DNA of 64,000 bases from Lachnospiraceae bacterium (lineage in GTDB: Bacteria; Bacillota; Clostridia; Lachnospirales; Lachnospiraceae), in contig AP025576.1 of NCBI GenBank assembly GCA_022845955.1, positions 2,108,001 to 2,172,000 of the forward strand, written 5' to 3'. The notes beneath the pieces were generated by a model that ran no database searches, was not told where the DNA came from, and worked only from the letters and a program-made list of their open reading frames with translations. This document shows positions 32,061 through 41,377 of the stretch, one piece after another. A program made the position numbers and the translations under genes. Within the stretch, counting starts at the first letter, position 1, and each line of letters opens with the position of its first letter.

Positions 32061-34442
32061 ATGGCTACAATCGGCGGATTAAGCAGTAGTTCAAGCAATG
32101 CCTCTTCAATCAGGGGCTATGGCGGGCTGGCCAGCGGCCTTGACCGGGACACCCTGATTGAAAATATGACTTATGCCACCACAAGTAAAATCAAACAGAA
32201 GCAGCAGGCGAAACAGAAGGTCGCCTGGACACAGGAGGCTATGAGAGGGATTACAGATAGTGTCTATTCCTTTAATCAGAGCTTTATTTCCTATACCTCA
32301 TCCAAGAGCCTGCTCAGCAGCAAGCTTTTCCGGGCAGGCAGCGTTACTCCAAAAGGGGTAAACAGCGGCTGCATTAGCGTTACGGGAACCTCATCCACAG
32401 CGGATTCCATGACGATCGTGGGAGTGAAGCAGCTGGCCTCCAATGCGAAGCTCAGCTTTTCCGGAAATGCATCCGACAGGAAGCTGGAAAGCGGCGGCAT
32501 CCCTGATGATTTATCCACAGAGAAGGATTTCAACGCTATTGCCGGCACCAGCCTCACCATCAAATACGGAAACAAATACTACAGCGTATCCCTTCCCGAG
32601 GATAACAAGGACTACAGCTACGATAATCTGACCCAGGTTACGGAAGCCCTGAACAAGGCGATGGGAGAGATTACCATAGGAGAGGACAAAACGCTGGCGG
32701 ATGTCATATCCGTAACCGAAAGCGGGGGGAAACTCACCTTCAAAAACACGGATACCGCGGGCAATACCATTAAGCTGGCGGGAAGTACGGGGAAGCTTCT
32801 TACCAATCTCGGTTTTACGGAAACTACCGGCGGAATCGAGATCACGGACACCGGCGTTGAGGCGGCAAGTGCGGCCACACTTACGGAACATAAATCCATA
32901 GCCGCCCAAATCGGCGGGAAACAGATTGCGGTGAGCTATAACGGAAAGACAGAGTGGATCACCCTGGCGACGGAAGAGGAACTGAGGGAAAGCGCCAAGG
33001 GAAATACCCTGGAATCCCTGACGGACGACCTGCAGGCAAAGCTGGACAAAACCTTCGGAAAAGGCAGGATTAAGGTGGGAAGAAACGCAGCAGGGTCAGG
33101 GGAAAGCAGTCTGTCCTTTATGACAACCGATCCGAAAACCGGACTGGAGGACAAAAGCTCGGTGCTTGCCATCGGATCGGGAGAAAGAGGGCTTCTGGGC
33201 AGATACGGGGCCCTGACCGGCCTGAGCGCCGGAGATTCCAACCGGCTGAACCTGGATACAGCCCTGTTAAAGTCCGGCCTGAAAACGGCGGAAGGAAAGA
33301 CTTTTCCCACCGGCGGGAAACTGACGATCAACGGCGTGGATATTGAAGTGAAGGAGGAAAGCACCCTTCGGGAAATCATGGATGCCGTCAACAGCTCGGA
33401 AGCGGGGGTAAAGATGAGCTACCTTTCCGATGCGGATAAGTTTGTGGTAACCTCCACGCAGGACGGTGCCAGCGGTTCTATTTCCATTGAAGGGGAAATC
33501 GGGGAACTGCTCTTCGGAAAGGAAGCCGACGGGGACTATACCATACAAAGGGGCCAGGATGCCATTGTGGCAATCAAATACGACGGATCGGACGAAGCGG
33601 TGGAGGTCACCAGAGGAAGCAATTCCTTCGCCGTAAACGGCCTTACCATTACGGCAAAGGGGCTGTTCGGATATGCTGCGGACGGGACGCTGGATACGTC
33701 TGCCGAAGGGGTAACCTTTGATGTAAAAATGGATACGGAGCCTGCCACTACGGCGGTAAAGGAAATGATAGAGGCTTTCAATGAGATGGTGAAGCTGATA
33801 AACGATGAGGTATCCACCAAGCCAAACCGTAAATACGCGCCGCTGACTTCTGAGCAGGAAGACGATATGTCGGAAAGCGAAATCAAGGCCTGGAACGAAA
33901 AAGCTAAGGCGGGACTGCTTTTTAACGACAGTGATGTCCGGGGCCTGGCGGATGGCCTGCGTTCCATGATCAGCCAGGACGCGGCGGTTATGAAGAAGAT
34001 GGGCATAACGGTTTCCACCAGCTATGCCGATAACGGGAAGCTGGTTTTTGATGAAGAAGCCTTTAAGAGCGCCCTGGAAACGGATCCGGAGGCTGTGCTT
34101 GATGCCTTCACACGTCCTGAATCCACGAATGACGACGGAAAGACCGTTGATAAAGGCGGACTGATGGTACGTCTCCAGACACTGGTGAACAAATATGCCT
34201 CCACTACAGGGGCTACGAAGGGCATTCTGATCGAAAGGGCGGGTTCCCAATATGCGCCTACTTCAATCCTCACCAATTCCATGCAGAAGCAGATGGATGA
34301 GATCGACGATGAGATTGACCGGCTGATGGATAAGCTGGAAATGGAACAGGACAGATATATTTCCCAGTTTACCACCCTTGAGACATTGATTTCACAGATG
34401 AACAGCCAGAGCAGCTGGTTATCCAACGCATTTGGCGCGTAG
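32061..34442 (+). CDS. fliD: Flagellar filament cap protein FliD
   Basis: A 793-residue FliD (HAP2), much longer than the common 450-650. N-terminal GGLASGLDRDTLIENM with coiled-coil heptads, a large variable middle (about 150-560), and a C-terminal domain (about 560-793) with coiled coil MDEIDDEIDRLMDKLEMEQD and the terminal MNSQSSWLSNAFGA. FliD caps the filament and folds flagellin. GGAG lies 7 bp before the start; it heads the late unit fliD-fliS-fliT-like. Confidence 0.95.
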   Translation: MATIGGLSSSSSNASSIRGYGGLASGLDRDTLIENMTYATTSKIKQKQQAKQKVAWTQEAMRGITDSVYSFNQSFISYTSSKSLLSSKLFRAGSVTPKGVNSGCISVTGTSSTADSMTIVGVKQLASNAKLSFSGNASDRKLESGGIPDDLSTEKDFNAIAGTSLTIKYGNKYYSVSLPEDNKDYSYDNLTQVTEALNKAMGEITIGEDKTLADVISVTESGGKLTFKNTDTAGNTIKLAGSTGKLLTNLGFTETTGGIEITDTGVEAASAATLTEHKSIAAQIGGKQIAVSYNGKTEWITLATEEELRESAKGNTLESLTDDLQAKLDKTFGKGRIKVGRNAAGSGESSLSFMTTDPKTGLEDKSSVLAIGSGERGLLGRYGALTGLSAGDSNRLNLDTALLKSGLKTAEGKTFPTGGKLTINGVDIEVKEESTLREIMDAVNSSEAGVKMSYLSDADKFVVTSTQDGASGSISIEGEIGELLFGKEADGDYTIQRGQDAIVAIKYDGSDEAVEVTRGSNSFAVNGLTITAKGLFGYAADGTLDTSAEGVTFDVKMDTEPATTAVKEMIEAFNEMVKLINDEVSTKPNRKYAPLTSEQEDDMSESEIKAWNEKAKAGLLFNDSDVRGLADGLRSMISQDAAVMKKMGITVSTSYADNGKLVFDEEAFKSALETDPEAVLDAFTRPESTNDDGKTVDKGGLMVRLQTLVNKYASTTGATKGILIERAGSQYAPTSILTNSMQKQMDEIDDEIDRLMDKLEMEQDRYISQFTTLETLISQMNSQSSWLSNAFGA

Positions 34443-34477
34443 CTTCATTTTGACAGAGAAAGAAAAGGAAAAGGGAA

Positions 34478-34849
34478 ATGAACAGGAACGGATACCAGCA
34501 ATATAAAGAGCAGTCGGTATATACCATGACACAGGGGGAAATGCTGCTGCTGCTGTTTGATGAATTGCTGAAAAGGCTTATGCGGGCGGAACTGGCATTG
34601 AATCAGGAGGATTACACAGCCTTCGGGGAAGCGGTGACACGCTGCAGGGATATTGTCTGTTATCTGCAGGACTGCCTGGATCCCCAATATGCTATTTCCA
34701 ATGAGCTGCGCAGGATGTATGAATTCTTTTTATACGAACTCAGCCGGCTGGAGGCAGGCAGGAAAAAGGAGATTATCCGGGAGATAAGGCCGTTGGTGGT
34801 CCAGCTTCGGGAAGCCTTCCAGGAAGCGGATAAAATGACACGTTATTGA
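34478..34849 (+). CDS. fliS: Flagellin chaperone FliS
   Basis: A 123-residue helical protein with the FliS motif YTMTQGEMLLLLFDELLKRL near the start. FliS binds flagellin before export. In Clostridia FliS can also bind FliW, encoded at 42027. Position after fliD is standard. Confidence 0.95.
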   Translation: MNRNGYQQYKEQSVYTMTQGEMLLLLFDELLKRLMRAELALNQEDYTAFGEAVTRCRDIVCYLQDCLDPQYAISNELRRMYEFFLYELSRLEAGRKKEIIREIRPLVVQLREAFQEADKMTRY

Positions 34850-34864
34850 GACGGGGCATGAAAA

Positions 34865-35287
34865 ATGAATGAAGAATTGTTGTTGGAAATACTGAAGCAG
34901 TACAGAAAGCAATACAATCATGTGAATGAGATCTGCCGTATCACCAGAGATCTGGAGACGGCTCTTCAGCGTAACGATACGGTATCCGTCCAGCTGCTGC
35001 TGGGGATGCGGGGAGAAGAGATGGCGGAGGCAGACGGCTGCAGGAAAAATATCCGGATCCTTTCAGAAAATGTACAAGAGGAAGATCGGGAGCGCATGGA
35101 GCGGCTGCTGTGTGCCGAGCCTGAGGTAATCCGCATGGAGGAGGGGCTGACCAGACAGGAAAGCTCCTTCCTGAACCAGATTTCAGACATGCATCAGAAA
35201 ATAAAGGGGATATTAAAGGCTGTCGTAGAGGTTGATAAGGTCCTCAGTAAAAAGCTGGCAGGGGAAAAGTCCTATTATGTATCATAA
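34865..35287 (+). CDS. FliT-like flagellar chaperone candidate
   Basis: A 140-residue all-helical protein, 15 bp after fliS, where fliT lies in many genomes. FliT-type proteins are short, helical, poorly conserved chaperones for FliD. Assignment rests on position, size and helix pattern rather than clear motifs. Its last 13 bp overlap the convergent C39 peptidase gene. Confidence 0.6.
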   Translation: MNEELLLEILKQYRKQYNHVNEICRITRDLETALQRNDTVSVQLLLGMRGEEMAEADGCRKNIRILSENVQEEDRERMERLLCAEPEVIRMEEGLTRQESSFLNQISDMHQKIKGILKAVVEVDKVLSKKLAGEKSYYVS

Positions 35288-35982
35288 TGGGACTGTTTCT
35301 CTTCCGGCGAAACGTCGGGGGAAATGACCCAGACCGGCCCTCCCGCAGAGGCGTTTTCGGACAATTCCTCCAGGAGCAGCTCAGGCGGCCAGCCCACCCG
35401 GTTGTTTTCTTCGTTGAAGGGATCGGCCACGCGGATATTTCCCTGGGAGTCCACGCCTGTGAGGATAATGAAATGCCCGCCTTTGGTGAAATGTCCCGGA
35501 CCCATGAGAAGGACAACCAGCTTATCGTAGTACAAAGGCATAGTCAGGGCTTCCGGGGAGCGGATGGAAAGACTTTCCACCTTCAGGCCGAAAGCGGCCG
35601 CCCCTTCCGGGATCAGTTCATGCCGGCTGCCGCCTCCAGGGCTGAAATAGCCATGCTGCGCGGCCCAGTCCGCCATTTCCGGAGGAGTTGGCGTATCACC
35701 GGTCAGATTTGACACAAGCATTGCAAGTACGGTGGGACCGCAGCCGTATTTGGACATGGGATCCCTTCCTCCATACAAATAATTCTTCCATTCCGGATCG
35801 ATCTGGCTGTAATAACAGAAAGACAGGGCGGAAGGGGAATGAAGGGAAAGGAACAGGCCGGAAACCTGTGAATTGTTTTTTTTCAGCTTGCTGCAGGGGG
35901 CTGCATGAAAAGGAAAGGCCCCTGCGGTAAGGAACAGGGACAGCGCCAGGGCTGCCGGGATTATTCGGATTTTTTTTTGCAT
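35275..35982 (-). CDS. Secreted C39-type cysteine peptidase-like protein
   Basis: A 235-residue protein with a signal peptide (about 1-25, basic start then hydrophobic core ending AGAFPFHAA). Papain-fold C39_2 domain: YYSQIDPEWKNYLYGG, catalytic Cys in KYGCGPTVLAMLVS, His in GGHFIILTGVD, Asp/Asn in VADPFNEEN. Start at 35982 chosen for AAGGAGAG, 7 bp upstream; a longer frame to 36006 lacks this. Single minus-strand gene among flagellar genes, with a sigma-D-like promoter. Substrate unknown; possibly wall or surface proteins. Confidence 0.82.
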   Translation of the reverse strand: MQKKIRIIPAALALSLFLTAGAFPFHAAPCSKLKKNNSQVSGLFLSLHSPSALSFCYYSQIDPEWKNYLYGGRDPMSKYGCGPTVLAMLVSNLTGDTPTPPEMADWAAQHGYFSPGGGSRHELIPEGAAAFGLKVESLSIRSPEALTMPLYYDKLVVLLMGPGHFTKGGHFIILTGVDSQGNIRVADPFNEENNRVGWPPELLLEELSENASAGGPVWVISPDVSPEEKQSHYDT

Positions 35983-36017
35983 GCAGCTACTCTCCTTGTT
36001 AATCAATTACATATAAA

Positions 36018-36043
36018 TTATCGGACGGATTGTGAAATAAATA
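36018..36043 (-). promoter_or_regulatory. Sigma-D-type promoter for the C39 peptidase
   Basis: On the minus strand, TATT (36043-36040), 14-bp spacer, TCCGATAA (36025-36018), 36 bp before the start codon. One mismatch to the -10 consensus at the first base; same -35 and spacing as three other candidates in the window. Confidence 0.45.
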
Positions 36044-36073
36044 AGACAGGGCACCGGGAAAGTAGAAGGAAGA

Positions 36074-36853
36074 ATGGCAGAGATACGTTTTGTTAATGTA
36101 AGCAAGGTGTTTGATGAAGATGTCATTGCGCTGGAGCACGCTTCCTTTGAGATAGGTCAGGGGGAGTTTCTCTTTTTTATAGGAAGAAACGGCGCGGGAA
36201 AAAGTACGGTATTCAGGCTTTTGATGGGACAGGAGGCAGCTACCTCCGGCGAAATCTACATAAACGGCATTTCCGTCAATGCCATCCGGCGGCGGAAGCT
36301 TCCCTATTTCCGCCGGCAGTTCGGTATTATGCGGCAGGAGCTGGGTCTTCTTTCCGACAGGACCGTGTGGGAGAATCTTATCTTTTCCCTCCGTGCGACG
36401 GGGCACTGGGGAAGAGCGCTTAACCGGGTGGCGGGAGGTGCTTTGGAAATGACGGGGATGTCCCATAAAAGGGATGCCTATCCCCGGGAACTGTCCGGCG
36501 GGGAAACGGCGAAGGTTTTGTTGGCAAGGGCGATATCCGGGAGTCCCCGGATTCTGGTGCTGGATGAACCTACGGCCAATCTGGACGGGGACAGCTCCTG
36601 GGATATCATGTGCCTCCTGGAGGAACTGAACCGGCGCGGCATGACGGTTCTGGCGGCCAGCCATGACCGGGAGATGGTAAGCGTTATGCGAAAGAGGGTG
36701 ATAACCCTCTCAGCGGGCAGGATTGTGGCGGATGAGCGAAGAGCCATTTATAATACGATGGCATCAGACATATTGGAAGAGAGAAGAATACGGAATGAAA
36801 GGCAATTATCCGGAAGCAGAAAAACTGATCGACTGCTTAAAGGCAGTTATTAA
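36074..36853 (+). CDS. FtsE-like ABC ATPase without an FtsX partner
   Basis: A 259-residue ABC ATPase: Walker A GRNGAGKST (about 37-45), Q-loop region FGIMRQELGLL, signature LSGGE (about 140), Walker B ILVLDEPTANLD, and switch His in AASHDREM. The order and spacing look most like FtsE, which works with the membrane protein FtsX to control wall hydrolases. No ftsX-like or other permease gene is adjacent. The 3-prime end overlaps the next gene by 59 bp. It could serve a distant permease. Confidence 0.85.
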   Translation: MAEIRFVNVSKVFDEDVIALEHASFEIGQGEFLFFIGRNGAGKSTVFRLLMGQEAATSGEIYINGISVNAIRRRKLPYFRRQFGIMRQELGLLSDRTVWENLIFSLRATGHWGRALNRVAGGALEMTGMSHKRDAYPRELSGGETAKVLLARAISGSPRILVLDEPTANLDGDSSWDIMCLLEELNRRGMTVLAASHDREMVSVMRKRVITLSAGRIVADERRAIYNTMASDILEERRIRNERQLSGSRKTDRLLKGSY

Positions 36854-37940
36854 CCAACAGAAACTACCCTCCAACGATGTGGGCCTTAACTGGGAGCTGT
36901 TTTATAAGACTGCCGATTTCCACCACATCTCCAACATGGTATATTATGCGGCACTGGGAATACACCCGTCCCTTCCCCGGGAATGGACGAGGCAGTTCGC
37001 CGGCAGATACCGGAAAGCAGTCATTCTGGAGGAGCAGTACAGAAACCTGGTGGAAGCGATCCTCTGGGACTGTGAACAGAACGGGCTTCACATCATGGCT
37101 TTGGAAAATGCCATTTACCCTGCTTTTTATCCCATGCCGGAGATGCGTCTTACGGACAGGGCCGAATTCTGGGTGGAAGGCAGACAGCGGGATAAGGTGG
37201 ATTTGATGATGTACCGGCTGGACTTTATCCCGGAAGAAAACCCGCAGCCGGGGGTTTACCTGTATACCAGAGCCGGCCTGCGGATCGTGTTCTATGAAAA
37301 GCTGCAGTTCGGAAACCGCAGGCTGTCACACGGCTATCGCATGCCGGTGAAGTCGCTGCCCAAAGCGGAGGGAAAATACTATATCCATAAAATGGAAGAA
37401 CCGGGCCTGTTTATTTTTCTTATGTGCAGCAAGGCCCAGCGGTTTACGGACAGGGAATTCGATCTGCGGGATATGGTGGATATCTGGCTGTATTACCGGG
37501 CCGTGGTCAGGGGGGATTCCTGGAAATATATTATAAAACGTCTCAGCAGGCTTGGCGTGTGGAATTTTACAAGCAAAATACTGATGCTCACCGATTTCTG
37601 GTTCGGCGGCGGAGGCGTGGGGGAAGAAACGGAATTCTATGAGGAACTTGAAAAATATATCTTTTTCAAGGGGACACAGGGTGTGGAAACCGCTATGCGG
37701 ATACTTCCGCTGCTGAAGCAGAAGATCCGCAGGAAAAAGAAGGTCCAGAAGAGGGAAAAAAGGAAAAAAATACAGAGATGGATATTCCCCGCACAGGAAT
37801 ATATGCTTCTTCTTTATCCCAGGATGGGGAAATACCGTATTTTGCTTCCCTTATGCTGGCTGAGGAGGCTGGTGCGCAGCTTTTTTATCTGTCTGAAGAC
37901 CAAACTGGGAAATAAAAGAAAAACGGAAAAGATATCTTAA
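36795..37940 (+). CDS. Nucleotidyltransferase-like protein (NTP_transf_5 type)
   Basis: About 381 residues. Matches the uncharacterised nucleotidyltransferase family often found near surface-polysaccharide genes: HHISNMVYYAAL, EQNGLHIMALENA, MRLTDRAEFWVEGRQRDKV, and a helical C-terminal region ending in Lys/Arg-rich stretches (about 310-381). The usual G-x-D-x-D catalytic pair is not obvious (LTDRAEFW here), so activity is uncertain. Start 36795 is chosen as an internal ATG with a weak purine-rich site; earlier starts overlap the ATPase more deeply. Coupled to the FtsE-like gene. Confidence 0.65.
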   Translation: MKGNYPEAEKLIDCLKAVINQQKLPSNDVGLNWELFYKTADFHHISNMVYYAALGIHPSLPREWTRQFAGRYRKAVILEEQYRNLVEAILWDCEQNGLHIMALENAIYPAFYPMPEMRLTDRAEFWVEGRQRDKVDLMMYRLDFIPEENPQPGVYLYTRAGLRIVFYEKLQFGNRRLSHGYRMPVKSLPKAEGKYYIHKMEEPGLFIFLMCSKAQRFTDREFDLRDMVDIWLYYRAVVRGDSWKYIIKRLSRLGVWNFTSKILMLTDFWFGGGGVGEETEFYEELEKYIFFKGTQGVETAMRILPLLKQKIRRKKKVQKREKRKKIQRWIFPAQEYMLLLYPRMGKYRILLPLCWLRRLVRSFFICLKTKLGNKRKTEKIS

Positions 37941-37963
37941 CATTTAACGGAATATGACGATAT
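37938..37963 (+). promoter_or_regulatory. Sigma-D-type promoter for flgM
   Basis: TAAC (37938-37941), 14-bp spacer, GACGATAT (37956-37963), 22 bp before the flgM ATG. One mismatch to the -10 consensus. It overlaps the stop codon of the upstream gene. Sigma-D control of its own anti-sigma gene is the common arrangement. Confidence 0.65.
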
Positions 37964-37985
37964 GTAAAGCAAAGGAGTGATGGAT

Positions 37986-38321
37986 ATGAAGATATCAATG
38001 GATAATATTCTTACTATATACCGTCAAAACGCCGCTTCACAATCTGTTAAGAGGGAAGATACCTTGCCGGAAATGAAAAAAGAAAAAAACTTCGATGAAA
38101 TAAAAATCAGCCCGGCAGCGGAGTCTGCTCTGGAGGAGACCGAATTAGCCAGAACGCTTTCGGCAAAGCTTTCTGCACAGATACGTCAGGAAGTATCCGG
38201 GGAAAGGCTTGTATCTCTGAAAGAACGGATACAGGCGGGGGACTACGGGATTGACGCCGCGGCGATTGCTGAAAGAGTGATGCTTACAGGCAAAGGAGAG
38301 ATGGCGGATGATGGAACTTAA
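37986..38321 (+). CDS. flgM: Anti-sigma-28 factor FlgM
   Basis: A 111-residue protein. The C-terminal half carries the FlgM pattern (ISPAAESALEETELARTLSAK; RLVSLKERIQAGDYGIDAAAIAERVM, in part) that wraps sigma-28. FlgM holds SigD until it is exported through the finished hook. Start 37986 gives 8-bp spacing from AAAGGAG. It overlaps flgN by 14 bp. Confidence 0.92.
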   Translation: MKISMDNILTIYRQNAASQSVKREDTLPEMKKEKNFDEIKISPAAESALEETELARTLSAKLSAQIRQEVSGERLVSLKERIQAGDYGIDAAAIAERVMLTGKGEMADDGT

Positions 38322-38751
38322 GGAGATAATTCTGGAACTGGACGATGTGCTTGAGGGATTGATTCCCATAGAAGAACGGAAGCTTTCGGCCGCTGCCAAT
38401 TATAATGTGGTGGAGCTGGAAGAATGCATGAAAAGAGAACAGGCCGCCGTACTGCAGATACGCGGACTGGATCAGAAAAGGGAAGCCTGGCTGGCCCAAA
38501 AAGGCTGGTCGGACAAAAGCTTCCGTCAGATTCTGGATTTCCTGCCGGGGGAGGAGAGGGGCCAGCTGGAGCCTTCCTTTGAACGGATGACGGAAAATTT
38601 CCGGATGTTCCGGAAAGTGAATGAAGACACCAATATGGTGCTCAAGACCAATCTGCGTGTGGTGGAGAATCTGACAGGGAAGAACGGCCCGTATTCCCCT
38701 GAAGGGACACAGCAGGAAAAAGAAAGACACTTTACAAGCCGGAAGGCATAA
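38308..38751 (+). CDS. flgN: Flagellar chaperone FlgN
   Basis: A 147-residue helical protein with FlgN layout, between flgM and flgK. FlgN keeps FlgK and FlgL ready for export. Heptads run through residues 5-120 (LDDVLEGLIPIEERKL, EECMKREQAAVLQIRGLD). Low sequence conservation, but the context is specific. Confidence 0.9.
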   Translation: MMELKEIILELDDVLEGLIPIEERKLSAAANYNVVELEECMKREQAAVLQIRGLDQKREAWLAQKGWSDKSFRQILDFLPGEERGQLEPSFERMTENFRMFRKVNEDTNMVLKTNLRVVENLTGKNGPYSPEGTQQEKERHFTSRKA

Positions 38752-38766
38752 AGGAGGAACTATACT

Positions 38767-40335
38767 ATGCGGTCAACCTTTTCAGGCCTGAGCATGGCTC
38801 TTCTGGGACTGAACGCCAGTCAGAAGGCCTTGGATGTGACAGGACAGAACATTACCAATATCAATACAAGCGGCTATACAAGACAGCGGCTGGATCAGTC
38901 CAGCATCAGTCCCAGCGGGGCCAGCTATTTCAACATGGTCTACGGAGCGAAGGTAGGACAGGGGGTTATGGTGACGGGAGTCAGCCAGATACGGGATCCT
39001 TTTCTGGATATCCAGTACCGGAACCAGCTGACCAAGGTAGGTACGGAAGATGCGAAAAACGAGATTCTCAAAGGGATTGGGGATGTCTTTGACAATGTGG
39101 ATGTCTCCACTATACAGGATGCCCTGGATGATGTGGTGGATCAGCTTCAGGTTCTTTCCACCAAGGTGGGACAGAAAGGCAACGACAATCTGGTCCGTTC
39201 TTCCTTTGAAGTGCTTTTGTCCTATATCCATCAGAATGCCACGGATTTGAAAAAGGTGCGCACGGAACTGGAAACCAAGATGGGCACAACCGTGGTTCCG
39301 GACGTAAACCAGATCCTTTCTTCCATCCAGAAGCTGAATGATTCCATCAAGGCCAGCCAGGTGCAGGGGAATCCGGCACTGGAACTGAAGGATCAGCGGA
39401 ATGCCCTGCTTGATGACCTTGCCACGTATCTGCCTATCGATGTGGTTTACGGGACGGAGAATGTGGGAGGAGGCTTTAACGTGGAAACCCTGAGCGTCAA
39501 GCTCAGAGGGGTGACGAATGGCGGAAATGATATCTATTTGATAAAGGATGGGAAAAAAGGGGAATTCTCCTATTCTACCGTGGATGGAAAAGGAAAGCTT
39601 GAATATACCGGGATAGATGGGAGGACGACTCTGGATCTGACGGATAAGCTGCCGTCCGGTATTCTCAAGGGCAATCTGGATATGTTGAATAAGGAAGGGG
39701 CATATGACGGTTCCACAGTAAAGGGGATTGGTTATTATGAGAAAATGTTCGATTCCTTTGTAAATACTCTCGCCACAGAAATGAATAAACTAAATAGCCA
39801 GTATACCGGTGTAACCGGTGCAGGAAAGCTGTTTGAGGCGACTGGCGGAGGCGTGATTACCGCTTCCAACATCAAAATATCCGATGGCTGGATGAACGGG
39901 ACAGTCAAACTGATCGCTTCCGAGCATGCCGATGTGGAAGGAAACACGGATCCGGATAATATACTGGAGATGAAAGCCCTGCTTTCTACGGATACCATTA
40001 CGTTTTACGCATTGGATAAGGATGGACACAGGCTTCAGGATGCCGCCCACAATGATATTGTCGTGTTCGAAGGAACGATGCCCGCCGCATATGCCAACAT
40101 CCAGGCGGAGCAGGGAATTGAGAAAAAGTCCACCCAGGCAATCCTAAACAACCATACCACGGTGCTTGCCAACGCGGCGGATGCCAGGGATTCCGTCATG
40201 GGCGTAAACCTGGACGAAGAGGTGATGAACCTGATGCGCTATCAGCAGTCCTACGGTGCGGCGGCCAGGCTGATGACGGTTATGGATGAAGCGCTTGACA
40301 AACTGATTAACGATACAGGTATGGTAGGAAGATAA
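38767..40335 (+). CDS. flgK: Hook-filament junction protein FlgK
   Basis: A 522-residue FlgK (HAP1): N-terminal GLSMALLGLNASQKALDVTGQNI and NTSGYTRQR; C-terminal VNLDEEVMNLMRYQQSYGAAARLMTVMDE (in part). Usual length. It forms the first junction ring, exported with FlgN. AAAGGAGG is 8 bp upstream. Confidence 0.96.
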   Translation: MRSTFSGLSMALLGLNASQKALDVTGQNITNINTSGYTRQRLDQSSISPSGASYFNMVYGAKVGQGVMVTGVSQIRDPFLDIQYRNQLTKVGTEDAKNEILKGIGDVFDNVDVSTIQDALDDVVDQLQVLSTKVGQKGNDNLVRSSFEVLLSYIHQNATDLKKVRTELETKMGTTVVPDVNQILSSIQKLNDSIKASQVQGNPALELKDQRNALLDDLATYLPIDVVYGTENVGGGFNVETLSVKLRGVTNGGNDIYLIKDGKKGEFSYSTVDGKGKLEYTGIDGRTTLDLTDKLPSGILKGNLDMLNKEGAYDGSTVKGIGYYEKMFDSFVNTLATEMNKLNSQYTGVTGAGKLFEATGGGVITASNIKISDGWMNGTVKLIASEHADVEGNTDPDNILEMKALLSTDTITFYALDKDGHRLQDAAHNDIVVFEGTMPAAYANIQAEQGIEKKSTQAILNNHTTVLANAADARDSVMGVNLDEEVMNLMRYQQSYGAAARLMTVMDEALDKLINDTGMVGR

Positions 40336-40351
40336 CAGGAGGTATTGACAG

Positions 40352-41353
40352 ATGCGCATAACTACAAATATGCTGATGAGAAATTACCAGAATAGTCTAA
40401 GCAAGAGTATCGGCGGCCTGTCGGATTCCCGTAATGCGGTACTTACCGGGCGCCGGTTTACCAAAGCGTCGGAGGATCCCAGCGGAGCCTTGTCGGCTTC
40501 TTCCCTGGAACGCAAGTATGTGAGGAACAAGTCTTATCTTACTACGATAAAAGAGGTTCAGTCCCGTCAGGATGCCCAGGAAGATGCAGTCATGCAGATG
40601 AATAAGATATGCCAGACCATTGACCGCGATTATTCGGTCAGTGCCATGAGCGGGACAAATATGGAGCAGAGCATCCGTAAAACCTATGCCACCGCGATGC
40701 GCGAGCTCCAGAATTCCATGGTCAGCAGCCTGAATGCCCAGTACGGGGAGGAATTTGTATTTGGCGGGGCGATGGGGATGAAGGTTCCTTTTGAGCTTAA
40801 GGAGGACGGAACCCTTACCTACCAGGGGATTGATGTCAATTCCACGGATCCGGCGGATCAGGCCAAGCTGAAGGAATTATCCAAAGAAAGCACTTTTGTG
40901 GATATTGGCTTCGGGCTCAGCTTTGAGACAGACGTATCCGGTAAGAAGACCGTGGTGTCCTCCAGCGCCTTTGATACCTCGCTGCCCGGAATCAATGTGA
41001 TTGGTTACGGCGATAAAAACCTGATAACCACAATTGGGAAAATGGCAGATCTTCTGGAAGCGGAAACGTTTGACAAGGATGCCTATTCCGCCCTTTGGAC
41101 CGATTTCCGGGAAGGGGCTACCGCGCTCACGGATGTGTCTACCAAGCTGGGAACGAAAACCACTCTTCTGGAATCCACCCAGACAAGACTGACCGATTTG
41201 GATCTGGCTTTGTCCACGCAGATTGACAGTATTGTAAATGTGGATCCGGCGGAGGCGCTGATGAATTATTCCTGGGCGAATTATACCTATACGACAGCGC
41301 TTAAAGTAGGCACGAACATCATTTCGGCATCATTACTGGATTTTATAAGCTAG
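40352..41353 (+). CDS. flgL: Hook-filament junction protein FlgL
   Basis: A 333-residue flagellin-fold protein (HAP3): N-terminal ITTNMLMRNYQNSLSKSIGGLSD with FTKASEDPSGAL, and a C-terminal DPAEALMNYSWANYTYTTAL helix. Length and position after flgK fit FlgL; true flagellin is not found in the window. Confidence 0.95.
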   Translation: MRITTNMLMRNYQNSLSKSIGGLSDSRNAVLTGRRFTKASEDPSGALSASSLERKYVRNKSYLTTIKEVQSRQDAQEDAVMQMNKICQTIDRDYSVSAMSGTNMEQSIRKTYATAMRELQNSMVSSLNAQYGEEFVFGGAMGMKVPFELKEDGTLTYQGIDVNSTDPADQAKLKELSKESTFVDIGFGLSFETDVSGKKTVVSSSAFDTSLPGINVIGYGDKNLITTIGKMADLLEAETFDKDAYSALWTDFREGATALTDVSTKLGTKTTLLESTQTRLTDLDLALSTQIDSIVNVDPAEALMNYSWANYTYTTALKVGTNIISASLLDFIS

Positions 41354-41377
41354 TCAGGTGTAAGGAGGCATTGTGTC

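Noticed and set aside
34026..34033. GCCGATAA within fliD as a sigma-D promoter
   Set aside because: Coding sequence, no matching -35, and no gene start nearby that needs it.
40352..41353. Flagellin
   Set aside because: Flagellin-fold protein, but size, sequence pattern and position after flgK fit FlgL; no flagellin gene is seen in the window.
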